From Flavobacterium sp. UBA7680 (GTDB lineage: Bacteria > Bacteroidota > Bacteroidia > Flavobacteriales > Flavobacteriaceae), in NCBI RefSeq assembly GCF_002482975.1, contig NZ_DLHA01000001.1, positions 10,045 to 72,905 of the forward strand: DNA of 62,861 bases, written 5' to 3'. The notes beneath the pieces are model-generated. The model did not search any database. It was not told the DNA's origin and saw nothing but the letters and a program-made list of their open reading frames with translations. This document shows positions 48,863 to 59,300 of this stretch, piece by piece (the stretch's first letter is position 1; each line of letters opens with the position of its first letter). The translations under genes were made by a program, and so were the position numbers.

Positions 48863-51301
48863 TTAAATCATTTTCCTTTTTTGATTCAGCGGAAATTCTT
48901 GCGAAAATTCGATTTTCAAAATCGTTCCGTTATTATTTTCCATAGTCAATTTTCCTTCAAGATCATCCGTTAAACCTTTTATCAGGCTCATTCCGAAAGA
49001 GTTTGCTTTTTTATCGTTGAGGTTCAAATCAAAGCCAATTCCATTATCAGAAATAGTCAAAACATATTGATTTTCGGCTATAGTTTCAAGCGTAATATAA
49101 ATCATTCCCGTTCGGTCTTCGGGAAAAGCATATTTAATAGAATTCGTAATCGCTTCATTCAAAATTAACCCAAGCGGAACTGCATGTGCCACATCTAATT
49201 CCAGCGGATCAATTTTTACTTCAAAGCGAATTCTCTGTCCAAGCGAAAAAGAATCTCGTAAATATTCGACCAATTCCTTAATATAATTAGGCATATTGAT
49301 TGTCGAAATATTCTCGGAATTATACAGTTTTTGATGAATCAAAGACATCGAATGAATTCTGTGCTGACTGTTTTTTATCGCCGACAAAGCCATATCATTT
49401 TCTAAATAAGCAGACTGCGAATTCAGCAGACTAATTACAGTTTGCAGATTATTTTTTACACGATGGTGAATTTCTTTCAACAGCCATTCTTTCTCATCCA
49501 GTAAATGCTTTAGATTAATGTTTTTCTGGTTGATTTCTTTTTCTTTGATTTCAAGTTTGGCGTGATTTCGTTGTTTTAATCGGTATCGGTTAAATAATAA
49601 TGCAATCACTACGAGTAACAATACTAAACTCCATATAGAGACACTATTCAATAGTTTTGATTTTTGCAATTCGCTTTTTTGCAATTTATCCTGATTATTT
49701 AAAAGTTTAATTTTTTGTTCCTTATTAGCCGTTTCATATTGAATTTTAAGTTCGTCAATTTGTTTGTTTTTATCCACTCCATGAGTTGAATCCATTATTT
49801 TTTTGTAATCTTTAAAACGTTCTAGAGCACCTTTAAAATCACCATTGATCGAATCTGTTTTATACAATAAAAGCTGAAGTGCATGCGAATTATATTTGTC
49901 ATTGGTTTTTAAAAGTACGGCAGCTTTATCATAATAAAATTTAGCTTCTTGAGGCTTATTTATTTTGATATAAAAAAGAGCTATTATAATATATTCGTGA
50001 ATGACTTCTCTAAAAGTTTCCGGACCATTTAACTGCTGTGCATAATAAGCCGTTTCTTTAAAGTATTTTTCGGCTTTAACAAAATCCTTTATTTCGTCAT
50101 AAGAATTGGCTTTAACATAGGCAACAGACATTTTATCAAAAGTGCTTTTAGGAGGATGCTTTTCTGTCATTGAATTAATATAAACAATCGCTTCTTTAGT
50201 TTTTCCTTTTAAGGATAAAGCCGCTACAGCACTATAAAAACTTTTGTACCAAGTGCCGGTATCAATAGTATGCTGGCCTATTTCGATACTCTTTTTGTAC
50301 AATTCTAAGGCTTCTTCGTGATGACCATAATGATTATATACATCTCCCAAACGCATATAAAAAATGTCACCAAATGTATAATCCTTTTCGGCATCCATTC
50401 TTTTTACACTTTTTAGAGCATAATATAATGCGCTTGGGGTATTGTGCATTGCCATTTCAATATAAGCAATTGTAGTTTCTGCAAATTGCTGATGTGTAAA
50501 ACCAATTTTTCGTAAATCAACTAAATTTTGATACAGTCTTTTTTTAGCTTCGTTTATTTTATTTGTCCAAAAATAGATTGTTGTAATCTTCATGTAATTT
50601 TCTATTCTCTTTTCTTCTAAACCTAAAGAGGCGTAAAGCGAAACAGCTTCTTGCAGTATTTTTTCTTTTTCGGGATCGAGATTGAATAAAAGAGTTCCGT
50701 AAGCGTCTAAAGCTTCGGCAAGACCTAATTTGTCATTTTGTTTTCGGCATTCATCTATAACCTGTAAAAATATTTTTTTTCCTTCCGGTTGATTATTAGC
50801 CTGATAATAATATTTGCCTAATAACAGCAAACTTCGATGCTGCCATTTTTGTACTTTAATCTGATTACTTGCCAGAACTGCTTTATCAATATAAAGTTTT
50901 GCATTTTGTAAATCCTGTGGTTTTGTTCCGGGCTTAAAAAGATAAAAACTTCCTAACTGAAGTAATAATTTAATTTGGTCTTCACCTTTTGATTTAGCCA
51001 AAAGCTTTAGTACAGAAGTGATGTTTCCTTTATCTATGAACTCACTTCCAATTAATTTTGCACCATCATTAAAGCCTTCAGTATAGCTTAGTGAAACAGG
51101 CAATTTGTAGGCTTTACAAGCAACAACTACAGCACTATCGACATCTATTGCGCCTTGGTTAGCATTATACAAATACATCGAACACGATTGTATTAATAGT
51201 CTCTTTTTAGCAAGATCATATTTAGCAACTGCAGGGGCTATTTGTGCAAATAATGAATTGGTAATTAACAAAATCAAATAGAAAGTAAACGGTCGTTTCA
51301 T
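48863..51301 (-). CDS. TPR-containing sensor histidine kinase (HisKA_2 type)
   Basis: Protein of 812 residues. Signal peptide (FTFYLILLITNSLFA), then a periplasmic tetratricopeptide solenoid (about 90-540; units such as GDVYNHYGHHEEALELYKKS and AKLYIDKAVLASN). A membrane helix at about 568-588 (SVSIWSLVLLLVVIALLF) is followed by a coiled coil. The dimerisation domain is HisKA_2: LLKEIHHRVKNNLQTVISLL with the phospho-acceptor His. HATPase motifs are LNEAITNSIKYAF and ISDNGIGFDLN. The architecture is typical of Bacteroidota sensors that read periplasmic peptide or protein contacts. It is co-transcribed with the NtrC-type regulator. Confidence 0.94.
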   Translation of the reverse strand: MKRPFTFYLILLITNSLFAQIAPAVAKYDLAKKRLLIQSCSMYLYNANQGAIDVDSAVVVACKAYKLPVSLSYTEGFNDGAKLIGSEFIDKGNITSVLKLLAKSKGEDQIKLLLQLGSFYLFKPGTKPQDLQNAKLYIDKAVLASNQIKVQKWQHRSLLLLGKYYYQANNQPEGKKIFLQVIDECRKQNDKLGLAEALDAYGTLLFNLDPEKEKILQEAVSLYASLGLEEKRIENYMKITTIYFWTNKINEAKKRLYQNLVDLRKIGFTHQQFAETTIAYIEMAMHNTPSALYYALKSVKRMDAEKDYTFGDIFYMRLGDVYNHYGHHEEALELYKKSIEIGQHTIDTGTWYKSFYSAVAALSLKGKTKEAIVYINSMTEKHPPKSTFDKMSVAYVKANSYDEIKDFVKAEKYFKETAYYAQQLNGPETFREVIHEYIIIALFYIKINKPQEAKFYYDKAAVLLKTNDKYNSHALQLLLYKTDSINGDFKGALERFKDYKKIMDSTHGVDKNKQIDELKIQYETANKEQKIKLLNNQDKLQKSELQKSKLLNSVSIWSLVLLLVVIALLFNRYRLKQRNHAKLEIKEKEINQKNINLKHLLDEKEWLLKEIHHRVKNNLQTVISLLNSQSAYLENDMALSAIKNSQHRIHSMSLIHQKLYNSENISTINMPNYIKELVEYLRDSFSLGQRIRFEVKIDPLELDVAHAVPLGLILNEAITNSIKYAFPEDRTGMIYITLETIAENQYVLTISDNGIGFDLNLNDKKANSFGMSLIKGLTDDLEGKLTMENNNGTILKIEFSQEFPLNQKRKMI

Positions 51302-51465
51302 AATTTGTTAAAAATTAGTTTTTTGGATTGGTTTTAGTAAACAAATATAGAAATAAAGAAGTGTGCTTTTTTTGAAAAATATCAAGAAAATTCACATTAA
51401 ATGTGATTTTTTTTGATTTAAATTTTCAAAAACACTGAGATTACTGGTATTATTTAACTAATTTT

Positions 51466-53484
51466 ATGCCAGTGAATTATAAAGATTATAATATAAATAA
51501 TACTACATTTATGGGAACCTTGTCTGATAAAAGCACCCAATCTGACGAAACCGACTTTAAAAAAGAAATACTAATTGTTGAAGATCAATTTATTGAAGCA
51601 CATGATTTGCAGCTAATTCTGGAAAAAGCAAATTATAATGTTATAGGAATTGTGCGTTCTGTCGATCAGGCTTTGGATGCAATTCAGACTCAAAAACCAG
51701 ATTTGGTATTTTTGGATATTATGCTCAAAGGAGATAAAAACGGAATTTATCTGGCACATATTTTAAAGGAAAAAAATATCGGCTTTATCTTTATTTCAGC
51801 AAATTCAAGCAAGAGAATTCTGGACCAGGCTAAAACTACACAGCCATACGGATTTATTGTAAAACCTTTTAGGGAACAAGATATTCTAACAACGCTCGAA
51901 ATTGCTTTTTACAGACAAAAATACAGTCTGGAATCGCAGTTAATGCAGCAATTAGAATTGAAAAATGAGCTTACAGAATTAATCAATTCAAACCTGAAAC
52001 TCGAAGAAGCTTTATTGGCTTTTGCCAAAATCATTCAAACTTTTATTTGCTTTGATTATTTAGAAGTTGGATTTGTAAATGCAGAACAATATTCGAACCT
52101 CGGAATCATCCGAAAAAATATCGATCAGTACCAAATTATAAGCGTACAAAAGTTTTCTCAAATTGCCGATATATCCATAAAAGAGTTAAACGAAACCTAC
52201 GTAAAATCTCAAATAGACATAAAACCAATTATTTACAGTGAAGAATCGCTGATTAATAATTTTCAGGCCGCGCCGATAAAAGGAATTATTTCGCATAATT
52301 TCGGAATCAAATCATATTTGGTTTTTCCACTTTCAATTGCACTTTCGCAGCGTTTTTGTTTTACGTTTTACAGCCGTAATTTTAATGTTTATTCCGATGA
52401 AAATCTGAAATTATTATCCAATCTTGAAAATACATTTTCCCAATTTATTTCCCGTTTTTATTCTTCTGAAAAAATAATTGTTGAAACAAAAGAAATTCCG
52501 CAGAAAAAAGAAAAAATCGAAAACACAAAATCAGGTTTTGAAGGAATAATTGGCAACAGCTCACAAATGGTAACGGTTTTTAATTATATCAAAAAAGTCG
52601 CGCCATCTGATACTTCGGTTCTAATTTTAGGAGAAAGCGGAACTGGAAAAGAAAAAATTGCCAAAAGCATTCACGATTTATCGCCAAGAAAAGACAAACC
52701 ATTAATTATTATAAATTGTGGTGCGATTCCTGAAAATCTAGCTGAATCACTACTTTTCGGACATGAAAAAGGTGCTTTTACAGGAGCTTTAGAAAAACGA
52801 ATAGGGAAGTTTGAACTGGCAAACGGCGGAACAATTTTTTTGGATGAAATAGGAGAAATGCCGTTAGAACTTCAGGTAAAATTATTGCGTGTTTTACAAG
52901 AACGCGAAATAGAACGTGTAGGCGGATTGATGCCGATAAAAATTGATGTCCGCATTATTGCAGCAACCAATAAAAACCTTGAAGAAGAAGTTGCTGCCGG
53001 ACGTTTTAGAATGGATTTATATTATCGTTTACATGTTTTCCCAATAATGGTTCCCTCATTAAAAAAGAGAAAAGAAGATATTCCTGAACTGGCAGATTAT
53101 TTTATAAAAGTTTACAGCGAAAGAATGAGTCGAAAAGTGCCAACGCTTTCTGATAATGCTTTACAGCAAATAACAAATTACGATTGGCCGGGAAATATTA
53201 GAGAACTCGAACATCTTATACAACGTACATTATTGCTCACAGAAGGAAATACAATTAAAGCAATTGAATTTTCGCCTTCGTCAAAAATGCATGCACAGCA
53301 AAATACCGATTCTTTTTCGATTAAAACCATTTTAGAAAACGAGCGTGATTACATTTTATATATTCTTAAAAAATGTAACGGAAAAATCTCCGGCGCGGGC
53401 GGCGCAGCCGAAATTCTGGATATTCATCCTTCAACCTTAAATTCAAAAATCAAGAAATTAGAAATTAAGCGAGAAATAAGTTAA
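51466..53484 (+). CDS. Sigma-54-dependent activator with receiver and GAF-like domains
   Basis: Activator of 672 residues, divergent from the TPR kinase. An alternative start is ATG 51511 (MGTLSDKSTQ). Receiver domain (about 34-155) with acceptor Asp in DLVFLDIMLKGDKNG and Lys in GFIVKPFREQD. A coiled coil and a GAF-like region (about 175-335) follow. AAA+ domain (about 360-590): Walker A GESGTGKEKIAK, GAFTGA loop in HEKGAFTGALEKR, Walker B GGTIFLDEIGEMP. The C-terminal Fis-type helix-turn-helix is GAGGAAEILDIHPSTLNSKI. Thus two GAFTGA activators flank one kinase gene, which may phosphorylate both (inference). Confidence 0.94.
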   Translation: MPVNYKDYNINNTTFMGTLSDKSTQSDETDFKKEILIVEDQFIEAHDLQLILEKANYNVIGIVRSVDQALDAIQTQKPDLVFLDIMLKGDKNGIYLAHILKEKNIGFIFISANSSKRILDQAKTTQPYGFIVKPFREQDILTTLEIAFYRQKYSLESQLMQQLELKNELTELINSNLKLEEALLAFAKIIQTFICFDYLEVGFVNAEQYSNLGIIRKNIDQYQIISVQKFSQIADISIKELNETYVKSQIDIKPIIYSEESLINNFQAAPIKGIISHNFGIKSYLVFPLSIALSQRFCFTFYSRNFNVYSDENLKLLSNLENTFSQFISRFYSSEKIIVETKEIPQKKEKIENTKSGFEGIIGNSSQMVTVFNYIKKVAPSDTSVLILGESGTGKEKIAKSIHDLSPRKDKPLIIINCGAIPENLAESLLFGHEKGAFTGALEKRIGKFELANGGTIFLDEIGEMPLELQVKLLRVLQEREIERVGGLMPIKIDVRIIAATNKNLEEEVAAGRFRMDLYYRLHVFPIMVPSLKKRKEDIPELADYFIKVYSERMSRKVPTLSDNALQQITNYDWPGNIRELEHLIQRTLLLTEGNTIKAIEFSPSSKMHAQQNTDSFSIKTILENERDYILYILKKCNGKISGAGGAAEILDIHPSTLNSKIKKLEIKREIS

Positions 53485-53503
53485 TCTACCGTATAAAATA
53501 CTT

Positions 53504-53639
53504 AACACATAGAAACATAGTTTTTCTTTATCTATAAAAAGAAAATTAAAAGAAACTAGTTTCTAACACATAGATCTATGTTTGTTAATGCAAGTGAAAC
53601 GCCTTTTAACAACAGCAAAACCTATGTTTCTATGTGTTT
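53504..53639. repeat. MITE-like repeat, copy B
   Basis: 136 bp in opposite orientation to copy A (44685-44821), with terminal arms AACACATAGAAACATAG / CTATGTTTCTATGTGTT and the same internal AGAAACTAGTTTC palindrome. It lies between the convergent ends of the activator gene and the hydrolase gene, 19 and 10 bp from their stop codons. Confidence 0.85.
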
Positions 53640-53649
53640 AAAAAATAAA

Positions 53650-54468
53650 TTAGGTAACCTTTTCAATCCATCTTGCAACACTTTCTGCAACTTCCTGCGA
53701 CTCGCTCTGAACAATTACAAAATGATTTTTGTTTTTAAATTCTTTGTAACATGTTATGGAATGCAGGTTTCTATGTTTTCTAAAATTCCAATGAACCAAT
53801 TTCGGAGAAATAATTTGGTCTTCAGAACAAGAAATAAAAAAGAGCGGAACATGTTTTTTTCTGAAATTGATTTTGGCATTTTTTGAAAATAAATTTCGTA
53901 GCGCTTTTTTAGATTCAGGAATAATGAATTTGTCATATTCCGTTTTTTGTTCCTTTATTGATTCAATGTTGAAGAATATATTTTTCCAATTTTCGAATGA
54001 TAAGATGAAAGTTTTTTTAGAAGAAAAAATACCAAATGAAAAAGGTATAATGTTTTTATAAAATGAAAATTTTAAAGCCGTAAAACCTTTTGGCGGAAAA
54101 GGATTGATACAGATCCCAGCTTCAGCTAAATCTTTCTGAACTAATAATTGCACTAAAAGTCCGCCATAAGAATGTCCAACTAAAATAGGTTTCTCTGGAA
54201 GTTTTTCAATAATTTCGGTATAATAACACAAAAGATCAAATAAAGTAATCGATCCAATTTTCACACACGGATTTAGTTTTCTTAAATTTTCAGCCGAATC
54301 ATTTTTATGAAGCCAGGGCGGAGCCACAACTTTGTATCCTTTATTTTCAAAAAAAGTAATCCATTCTTCCCAATAAAAATGGCTCACAAAAGCTCCCGAA
54401 ATAAACACAATTGTTTTTGTATTAGATAGATACATAGCAGGATTTTTTAGTTGTATTTTAAAATACAA
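53650..54468 (-). CDS. Alpha/beta hydrolase
   Basis: Cytosolic hydrolase of 272 residues. It shows the nucleophile elbow LVGHSYGGLLVQ (Ser about 99) and an oxyanion-hole-type start IVFISGAFVSHFYWEEWITF; the acid is probably Asp in FISCSEDQIISPKLV, and the catalytic His lies in FKNKNHFVIV. This arrangement is like esterases of the AB_hydrolase/lysophospholipase type; the substrate is unknown. The protein is Lys/Phe-rich, with an inserted cap around 130-185. Single gene; the 3' end touches the MITE-like repeat. Confidence 0.85.
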   Translation of the reverse strand: MYFKIQLKNPAMYLSNTKTIVFISGAFVSHFYWEEWITFFENKGYKVVAPPWLHKNDSAENLRKLNPCVKIGSITLFDLLCYYTEIIEKLPEKPILVGHSYGGLLVQLLVQKDLAEAGICINPFPPKGFTALKFSFYKNIIPFSFGIFSSKKTFILSFENWKNIFFNIESIKEQKTEYDKFIIPESKKALRNLFSKNAKINFRKKHVPLFFISCSEDQIISPKLVHWNFRKHRNLHSITCYKEFKNKNHFVIVQSESQEVAESVARWIEKVT

Positions 54469-54817
54469 TCTACATGCCCTTTTGCGAAGTATTGATTATA
54501 GAGGATTTCCTGCTTTTTGACCTTAATCAGACTTATTATATTTCGTTAAATACTTTTAATGTGTTGAAATATCATTCTTTTAAAGCTTACTAGTTATTAT
54601 AGTTAGCTAAAATTAGACGCTGATTTTACGGATTCACTTCGTGAAAACGCGGATAAAAACGGATTTTTTATTTCTATTTTATCATCTAAAAAATCAAATC
54701 TGTGTCAATCAGCGTTTTCACGAAGTGAATCCGTTTTATCCGCGTTCAATTAATCACAATCATTGAATTTATGTTTAAAGAAAATGTATCTTTAGAACCT
54801 CTAATTCTAACCTTAAA
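54469..54817. other. Gap with a composite inverted repeat upstream of the deacetylase
   Basis: 349 bp, no ORF. It is dominated by an inverted repeat at 54619-54748. A near-consensus promoter, TTG (54763-54765), 21 bp, TATCTTTA (54787-54794), faces the gene at 54818. Confidence 0.65.
54619..54748. repeat. Composite inverted repeat (CGGATTCACTTCGTGAAAAC family)
   Basis: Left part 54619-54665 contains CGCTGATTTTACGGATTCAC and CGCGGATAAAAACGGATTTT; right part 54695-54748 contains their complements but in shuffled order, with a palindromic TTCACTTCGTGAA / TTCACGAAGTGAA block in each arm. It looks like two related palindromes recombined. Confidence 0.8.
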
Positions 54818-56050
54818 ATGAAAATACCACATTCCAGAATAAAATCCTTTTTATTCACTTTTGCTCTCCTAATTAATTCAGCATTTGTTTGTTTTGCAAA
54901 TGATTATACTACTAAAACAGATTCAACAAAAACGAAAACTATTTCCTTTAAAATCAAATTGAAATCAGACAATAAAGTCAAAATAAAACCAGCTCCTTTA
55001 AAATTCAACAAACATTTTGCATACAGTTTTACGCTTGATGATGGATATCGATCTGCTTATTTAACCGCTTTTCCGTTATTGAATGGAGGAAAAATCAGCA
55101 ATCCAGATAAAAACGAATGGAAAATTGATCAGGGAGGAGACGGAACAACTTCAAAAGGTCTTTTTTATTCAGACGGATTCGGAAATAAAATACCGTTTAA
55201 ACTGGCTTTGGCAGTAAACGGCGGTTCAGTTCGGGATTTACCAGCAAACCGCGGACATCTTTCGTGGCCGGAAATTAAAGAAATGTACAATGCCGGCTGG
55301 GATATTTTGAATCACGGTTTTCACCACGCAACAAAACACGGCACAAATTATTTGACAGAAGTAACCGAAAATACCACATCGATAAAACAAAATCTGGATT
55401 TTACAATGTCGCATTTTGTGGTTCCGGGCGGAGAAGGTGATGAGAAATATTATTTGGAATATGAAAAAGAGGCGCTTAATAACGGGCATTTTTCGGTTGC
55501 GTCTTATTATGGTGTTGGTCCAGTTTTTAATGTAGATTCAAAAGTAAATTTAGATAAAATGATTACGGCTAGAACTTTTGTACAGAGTTCAAAAGACACA
55601 ACGAGTTTTAAAACGATGGATCGTTATTTAAAAACCATAGATTCAATTGTAAAACAACCTAATACAGTTTGGTTTAACGAATTTACCCACGGAACAGGAA
55701 ATACAAATTTGTGGAATTTAAGCATGCGCTTTCCTGATTTTAAATACTATATGACAACGCTTGCCAATAAATATGGTGCAAAAGGAAACGATTCTATCTG
55801 GATGGCGCCGTGGCAGGAAGTTTACGAATACATTTGGTTAAGAGACAGAATTAAAGTTGATTACAAACAAAAGAATAAGGAAATTGAAGTTACGATTGAA
55901 CTGCCTGAAATCCCAGAAAATTTTAGACATAAAGATATTTCTTTAGCAATCGATACTTCTTCAAAATTTGAAATCGAATCCAATAAAGATTTAAAAATTA
56001 AAGACGACGGAAAAACAACTCACAAACAGATTTTGATTCAATTGAAATAA
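54818..56050 (+). CDS. Exported polysaccharide deacetylase family protein
   Basis: Protein of 410 residues with a signal peptide (FLFTFALLINSAFVCFA). The NodB-type deacetylase fold is shown by AYSFTLDDGYRSAYLTAFPLL (the Asp-Asp metal and base motif) and WDILNHGFHHATKHGTN (the H.xxH metal-binding motif), plus a WPEIKEMYNAG helix. The SHFVVPGGEGDEKYYLE segment replaces the usual arginine motif. A beta-rich C-terminal domain (about 345-410) is a plausible carbohydrate- or cell-wall-binding add-on. It probably acts on N-acetylated glycans or peptidoglycan outside the inner membrane; the substrate is unknown. Confidence 0.86.
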   Translation: MKIPHSRIKSFLFTFALLINSAFVCFANDYTTKTDSTKTKTISFKIKLKSDNKVKIKPAPLKFNKHFAYSFTLDDGYRSAYLTAFPLLNGGKISNPDKNEWKIDQGGDGTTSKGLFYSDGFGNKIPFKLALAVNGGSVRDLPANRGHLSWPEIKEMYNAGWDILNHGFHHATKHGTNYLTEVTENTTSIKQNLDFTMSHFVVPGGEGDEKYYLEYEKEALNNGHFSVASYYGVGPVFNVDSKVNLDKMITARTFVQSSKDTTSFKTMDRYLKTIDSIVKQPNTVWFNEFTHGTGNTNLWNLSMRFPDFKYYMTTLANKYGAKGNDSIWMAPWQEVYEYIWLRDRIKVDYKQKNKEIEVTIELPEIPENFRHKDISLAIDTSSKFEIESNKDLKIKDDGKTTHKQILIQLK

Positions 56051-56302
56051 AAGTTTTTTGCCACAGATTAAAAGGATTAAAATGATTTTTTTTTGCCACG
56101 AATTCACGAATTTCTCTAATTCCTATTTTTGAATGGTTTTTATTTCAAACATAGCCCGTGGTTTCAACCACGGGTACACAATATATAATTACACCCAATT
56201 CGTAACGTTTCCCGCGGTTGAAACCGCGAGCTATGTTTTGAGTATTTGCGAAACACTAAAATTAAAAATTAGTGGAAATTCGCGAAATTCGTGGCAAAAA
56301 AA
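56051..56302. repeat. Nested inverted repeats after the deacetylase gene
   Basis: Outer arms 56095-56114 (GCCACGAATTCACGAATTTC) and 56276-56296 (GAAATTCGCGAAATTCGTGG type). Inner arms 56148-56178 and 56210-56239 (AAACATAGCCCGTGGTTTC / CGCGAGCTATGTTT), each also self-complementary (CCCGTGGTTTCAACCACGGG). It fills the whole gap between convergent genes. Confidence 0.85.
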
Positions 56303-59300
56303 CTAATCAATCTCCTTTTCGTTATCCTTTATAAAAGTATCAATATTCATTAAATACGGATCAATAACAATGCGTTGAGGTTTTGTTTTGAGTTTAACTT
56401 TACCTTCAATTTTATTGTTTTTGATAGTAAAAGGATAAAGAAACAATTTTCCGTTTTCATCATAAATTCCAATATCTATAGTGGTATCGTTTGCAATTTG
56501 TTTTCGTTCTCCAGTTGCATTTTCTTTATATTTTTTAGAATCAGCTTTAAAAGAAACTTCATAAAAACCATTCTTTTTACTATTTGAAACAAATTCTATT
56601 TTTGAGGAATACGTGATAATCTGCTTAAACATTTCATCTAATTTAGAATGTAGTTTTTTATCCGTCACAGCATAAAATTCTTTTAATAAATCTTCAGAAT
56701 CAGGAAACGGATTTGGATATTTATAATGATTCAGAAAATTTTTCAAAGCCAGATTTACTTTTTCTTCACCAATTAAAACCCGAAGCTGATGCATTATCAG
56801 CATTCCTTTATCATAAGGTAAATGCGGGGTTTCGTAATTCGTTTTATACAAAGGCGTTTCAAGATCATAACTTCGGCTGCTCAAATATAAATCCAGGTGA
56901 ATTTTTAAAGTTTCCAGCGTTTTTTCCAAACCATGTTCTTTTTCATACAACATCAGTTCGGTGTATTGCGCCAGAGTTTCAGTCAAAATCCAGCTTCCTT
57001 CTTTTTGTTCCGGACTTATTTGTGAATTCCCCCACCATTCATGCGACAATTCATGAGCCGTTAATTGATTAATTACATCTTCCTTATCCTTGTTGTTGAG
57101 GTTGCTGTAAAAACCGAAATTCTCTTTCATAAAAACTGTCGACGGATATGAAGTTGCAGCAAATCCATCGGCGAAAGCAGAAACTTCGGCATAACGAATT
57201 GTTTTGTACGGATATTTACCAAAATTAGTTTGGCAGTAATCTAAAGTATTTTTTACATCCTGAATTAGTTTTTTAATGTTTCTCGAATGTCTTTCATCAT
57301 AAAAAACTTCAATAGAAATACCTTTATAATTCGTTTTTTGAATTTCATATTCGGCAGAAGAAAAAGCAAAACGAAATGGAATCTTACCGTTAGATTTATA
57401 ATGAAAATAATTGCGATCGCTTTTTTTCCAATTCCCAATTAAATCTCCAACACCAATCGCGGTTTGATTTTTAGAAGTCGAAACCACAGCATCATAATCA
57501 ACAAAATCATATCTAATTTCCGATTTGTCTTCCAGTTTTTTAAGAGGCGTCTGCGGTTTCAAATGTCTTTTTGTTCGCTCTTTTTTACTGCTGATTTCAT
57601 TGGATTCCTGATAACCAAAAAGTGGAAAGTAACGGCTTATTCGCATAAACGAACCATTTTCGATTATAGAATTAAAAGCAGTATGTCCTTTAAATGGCGA
57701 CCAGGAAGACTCAAAAGAAAAGCTCATTTTTATTTTCTGCTGAGGCTCTAAAGGTTTTTCCAATCGATACCAATAATGCTGAAATGCCGAAACATCGTCC
57801 AGATTTTTCGAATTCGGAATTTCAACAGAAGTCAGTTTCGAATTTCGATCTATATATAGGAGTAAACTATCAATAGGTTTTTCAGAATTATTGATCAATT
57901 CATAAACGCCTTTTACCTCATAACGATTTTCCTCAGGAAATAAATCGACTTTACTTTTTATAGAAACAATCGTAGGTTGCTTAAGATTGGTATATTTTTT
58001 AAATTGAGTTTCATATTTCTCGCTCCAATTGTTCTGATCGTCTTCGGTCAAATATGGATATTCGATATTCGTTTTATAAAAAAGATAACTCCCGAAACCA
58101 ATAAAAAGAATAACCCCGAAAGTAAAAGTTGTTTTTTGAAAGCCATTAAATGAATTTCTTCGAAAGGTTTTTAGGATTGAAGTATTTCTTTTCCACAAAA
58201 TTCCTGTCAAAGTAAGAAGCAGTAAAGCCAATCCTAAATTGTACAACATCGAAATATGAAACGGAAAAGTATATTTTCCGAAACCATTTAAATCAAAATA
58301 TTCCGTTTTAAAAGCATTTCCAAATCGCAGTAAAGGATGTGAAATTCCCAATTGTTCTCCAATTCCCGTGCAAAACAAAATGCAGACAAAAGCAGCAACC
58401 GAAAGGCCGATGTATTTATTTTTAATAAAAGTTTGAATTGCAATTACCAAAATCGAAATCAGCATCAACGGAAATCCGAGATAATAAAATAAAGAAAGAT
58501 AAAGACCAATTTCGATTGAAGCATTCGCATTCGCAATCTGAAAGGCGCATCCGATTAAAATACTAATACTAATAATGATTAGCGGAATGATAAAAAGTGC
58601 TGTCAATTTGGATAGTAAAACTACGAACAGAGAATAAGGTGCGGTATTTTCCAACATTTCAAATCTCGAATTTTCGCTTCGGTTTAATAATTCACTGCTG
58701 TAAAAAAGTAGAATCAAGATTAGAATAAAAGGCAGACGATCCATTATTGTGGAAATCATCAAAGCCGTATCCGTAATTTTTTCGGCTAATCGGATTCCGC
58801 CGTCAATTTCATCCGAAATTTCGATTGCCATTAATCCCGAAAATAGAAGAACAATCAATAAAAACGGAATTCCTTTAAGAACTAAAAAAATATCCAGCTT
58901 GATATTGCTTTTAAAAACAGCAAAATTATGTCTAAAAGTTTTGAATTCGATGTTTTTTGGAATTTCCGAAGAAAGAATTTTTACTTCTTTTGAAATAGTT
59001 TTTGGCGTTTTTATCTTTTTAGTTTTTGTTTTTCGGAAGGAAAATAATCGATACGAAACAAAAAGTAAAAGCAATGAAACCGAAATCCACAACAATCGGT
59101 TAAATAAAAAGTTCCCCGAAAGCGAAACCAGTTCGGTATTTTTTTCAATCGAAGTCCAATACCTCGTTTGTTCTAAAAACGCTGCCAAACCAAACGGATC
59201 TATTTTTGCTGCCAAAGACATGGCTTTCGCAGAAGACGGTGAAGCATTTGCAAAGATTGGCGAATTCGAAAAAATTGAACCTGCGATGTATAAGATGTAA

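Noticed and set aside
44685..53639. Insertion sequence carrying kdp genes between the two inverted repeat copies
   Set aside because: The copies flank 8.7 kb of core genes with no transposase; a composite transposon is not supported.
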